Of a DNA stretch of 6,440 nucleotides, positions 5,627-6,440 are shown in pieces. The stretch's first letter is position 1, and the number at the start of each line of letters is the position of its first letter. The DNA comes from Propionibacteriaceae bacterium (lineage in GTDB: Bacteria; Actinomycetota; Actinomycetes; Propionibacteriales; Propionibacteriaceae). The DNA lies in NCBI GenBank assembly GCA_031254155.1, contig JAIRVA010000249.1:1-6440 (forward strand). Reading direction: 5' to 3'. A program made the position numbers and the translations under genes. Below the pieces are notes generated by a model. The model saw only the letters and a list, made by a program, of their open reading frames with translations, searched no databases and had not been told where the DNA came from.

Positions 5627-5635
5627 AGTAAGTCA
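5591..5635. repeat. Perfect 20-bp inverted repeat (long hairpin)
   Basis: The arm TGACTTACTCACTTGCTCAC (5591-5610) and its exact reverse complement (5616-5635) flank a 5-base centre, GGTGA. It lies between the 3' end of the nuclease gene (stop at 5722) and the rpsF leader, both on the minus strand. It may end transcription of the nuclease gene, though no U-tract follows it, or be a regulatory or dispersed repeat. The rest of the 5429-5721 gap shows no coding sequence and no clear -35/-10 pair for rpsF. Confidence 0.85.
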
Positions 5636-5702
5636 CCGTCGCGCGGCAGTGATTTCTCTCCGCCCCCGCCACGTACTCCACGGGGTCGCTCGGTCCACGT
5701 GA

Positions 5703-5715
5703 GACGGAACCCGTC
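5703..5715 (-). terminator. Weak stem-loop just after the nuclease stop codon
   Basis: GACGG/CCGTC with a 3-base loop lies 6 bases after the TGA at 5722-5724 in the direction of transcription. The stem is only 5 bp and no U-run follows. It is listed as a possible aid to termination together with the much stronger hairpin at 5591-5635. Confidence 0.2.
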
Positions 5716-5721
5716 GAGTCG

Positions 5722-6440
5722 TCATTCCCCGTTACTCTTCTTCCGACACAATGCCGATACGTCACAGGTGTCACAGGTACCGCACCATGCCAAAAGGCGC
5801 GGCAGATGGCCACCACGGAGTGCCGATCCAGCATCGAGAAGCCGATCACGCGTGTCATCCAGAAGCGAATGATCAATCGACTCCCTCGTATTGGCCCCGG
5901 CATCATTGAGGTTGAGCACCTCGATCAAGTCGGCAGAATGCCCGGTCAGCTCGTTGTACCCGACGGCATAAATGTTCAGTTGATCCCGGGTGATGCTCTC
6001 GGACTGAGCTCGTTCGGTGGACTTGAAGTCCACGATAGAAACCTCGTTGGTCTCCAACCGCTTAATCAGATCGATCCGCCCGTCGACGACTACCCCAGAC
6101 CCAACGCGAACTTGAATGGACTTCTCCGAGTGCTCCGTTCTCGGCAGGTCGTCCCCATGTTGGCGAAAATACCGCTGCAACGCCCCACGGGCGGCGGCGT
6201 GAAGTTGGCGGGTTAACTCAGGATAAGCATACGGCAGATGCAGATGCCGCTGAATCAACTCTTCAACGCTCATCTCATCGACCAGGTCACCCGCGAGTGC
6301 TCGCTTGTGGATCTCGGCCAACGCGTCGTGCAGCCCTTTGCCGTACCCCAGCGCCTCGTGAATGGGTGGGTTGAACCCGTACAGAAACCGGAGCTTAAAC
6401 TGGTACGGGCATTCGAAATAGTACTTCAACTCTGAAAATG
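5722..6440 (-). CDS. PD-(D/E)XK nuclease domain with Fe-S cysteines, C-terminal part (probably of a UvrD/RecB-type helicase)
   Basis: The frame is open to the window edge and reads FSELKYYFECPYQFKLRFLYG there, so the true start is outside; the TTG at 6427-6429 is not the start. Counting residues from that codon: C7 in ECPYQFKL, H34 in GKGLHDAL, D120 in GRIDLI, D134 and K136 in IVDFKS, Q150 in DQLNIYA, and C216, C219, C222 and C228 in WCGTCDTCDVSALC. This is the RecB/AddB/Cas4-type nuclease core (H, D, D-x-K, QxxxY) with the N-terminal plus C-terminal cysteines that hold a 4Fe-4S cluster. The wording of YNELTGHSADLIEVLNL best fits the tail of UvrD/PcrA-like helicase-nucleases, so a DNA repair or anti-phage role is likely. 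The helicase part is not visible, so a stand-alone nuclease remains possible. Confidence 0.85.
   Translation of the reverse strand, partial: FSELKYYFECPYQFKLRFLYGFNPPIHEALGYGKGLHDALAEIHKRALAGDLVDEMSVEELIQRHLHLPYAYPELTRQLHAAARGALQRYFRQHGDDLPRTEHSEKSIQVRVGSGVVVDGRIDLIKRLETNEVSIVDFKSTERAQSESITRDQLNIYAVGYNELTGHSADLIEVLNLNDAGANTRESIDHSLLDDTRDRLLDAGSALRGGHLPRLLAWCGTCDTCDVSALCRKKSNGE

Noticed and set aside
5579..5635. CRISPR-like array from the repeated 10-mer
   Set aside because: Repeats are too short, one is inverted, there are no uniform spacers, and the nearby nuclease reads as UvrD-type rather than clearly Cas4.
1..6440. Planctomycete origin, considered because of GC and gene order
   Set aside because: The bL9, SSB and CCA-enzyme sequences match actinobacterial family members much more closely.

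Overview
The window looks like chromosomal DNA from a high-GC actinobacterium (Actinomycetota). The best evidence is the protein sequences: SSB starts MAGET and ends DEPPF, bL9 carries an AWTRGAEKQ segment and ends EVVAA, and the CCA-adding enzyme matches the actinobacterial HD-type family almost motif for motif. The rpsF-ssb-rpsR-rplI order fits. The genus cannot be named from this stretch.

Layout. On the plus strand, bases 1-1395 are the 3' part of a secreted or membrane-anchored pullulanase-type GH13 enzyme. It is followed by a small accessory patch with visibly lower GC (about 1400-2210). This patch holds an intact XRE-family helix-turn-helix gene (1460-1981) with a palindrome lying over its -10 box. 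After it comes a short remnant (2000-2210) resembling the C-terminal end of a DUF6036-type nucleotidyltransferase-like protein. The pair looks like a decayed two-gene module of toxin-antitoxin type, with the regulator kept and the partner mostly lost.

From 2211 on, all genes are on the minus strand. In transcription order (right to left): the C-terminal PD-(D/E)XK/Fe-S nuclease domain of a protein that begins beyond the right edge (5722-6440), a 293-bp intergenic region, then rpsF (bS6), ssb, rpsR (bS18), rplI (bL9) and, after a 169-bp gap, cca. The intergenic region holds a perfect 20-bp hairpin, three copies of a 10-mer, and an rpsF leader that can fold like the S6:S18-binding autoregulatory motif. 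rpsF to rplI is the classic ribosomal/replication operon. cca matures tRNA 3' ends and may be co-transcribed or separately promoted. The gaps rplI-cca and ssb-rpsR also contain GC-rich inverted repeats.

Most of the window is housekeeping. The points worth a second look are the regulator with its palindrome-covered, apparently leaderless promoter and broken partner; the hairpin/10-mer array upstream of the ribosomal operon; the candidate S6:S18 leader; the cysteine-free bS18 in the main rpsF operon; and the incomplete nuclease at the right edge. I see no convincing complete new system inside these 6.4 kb.
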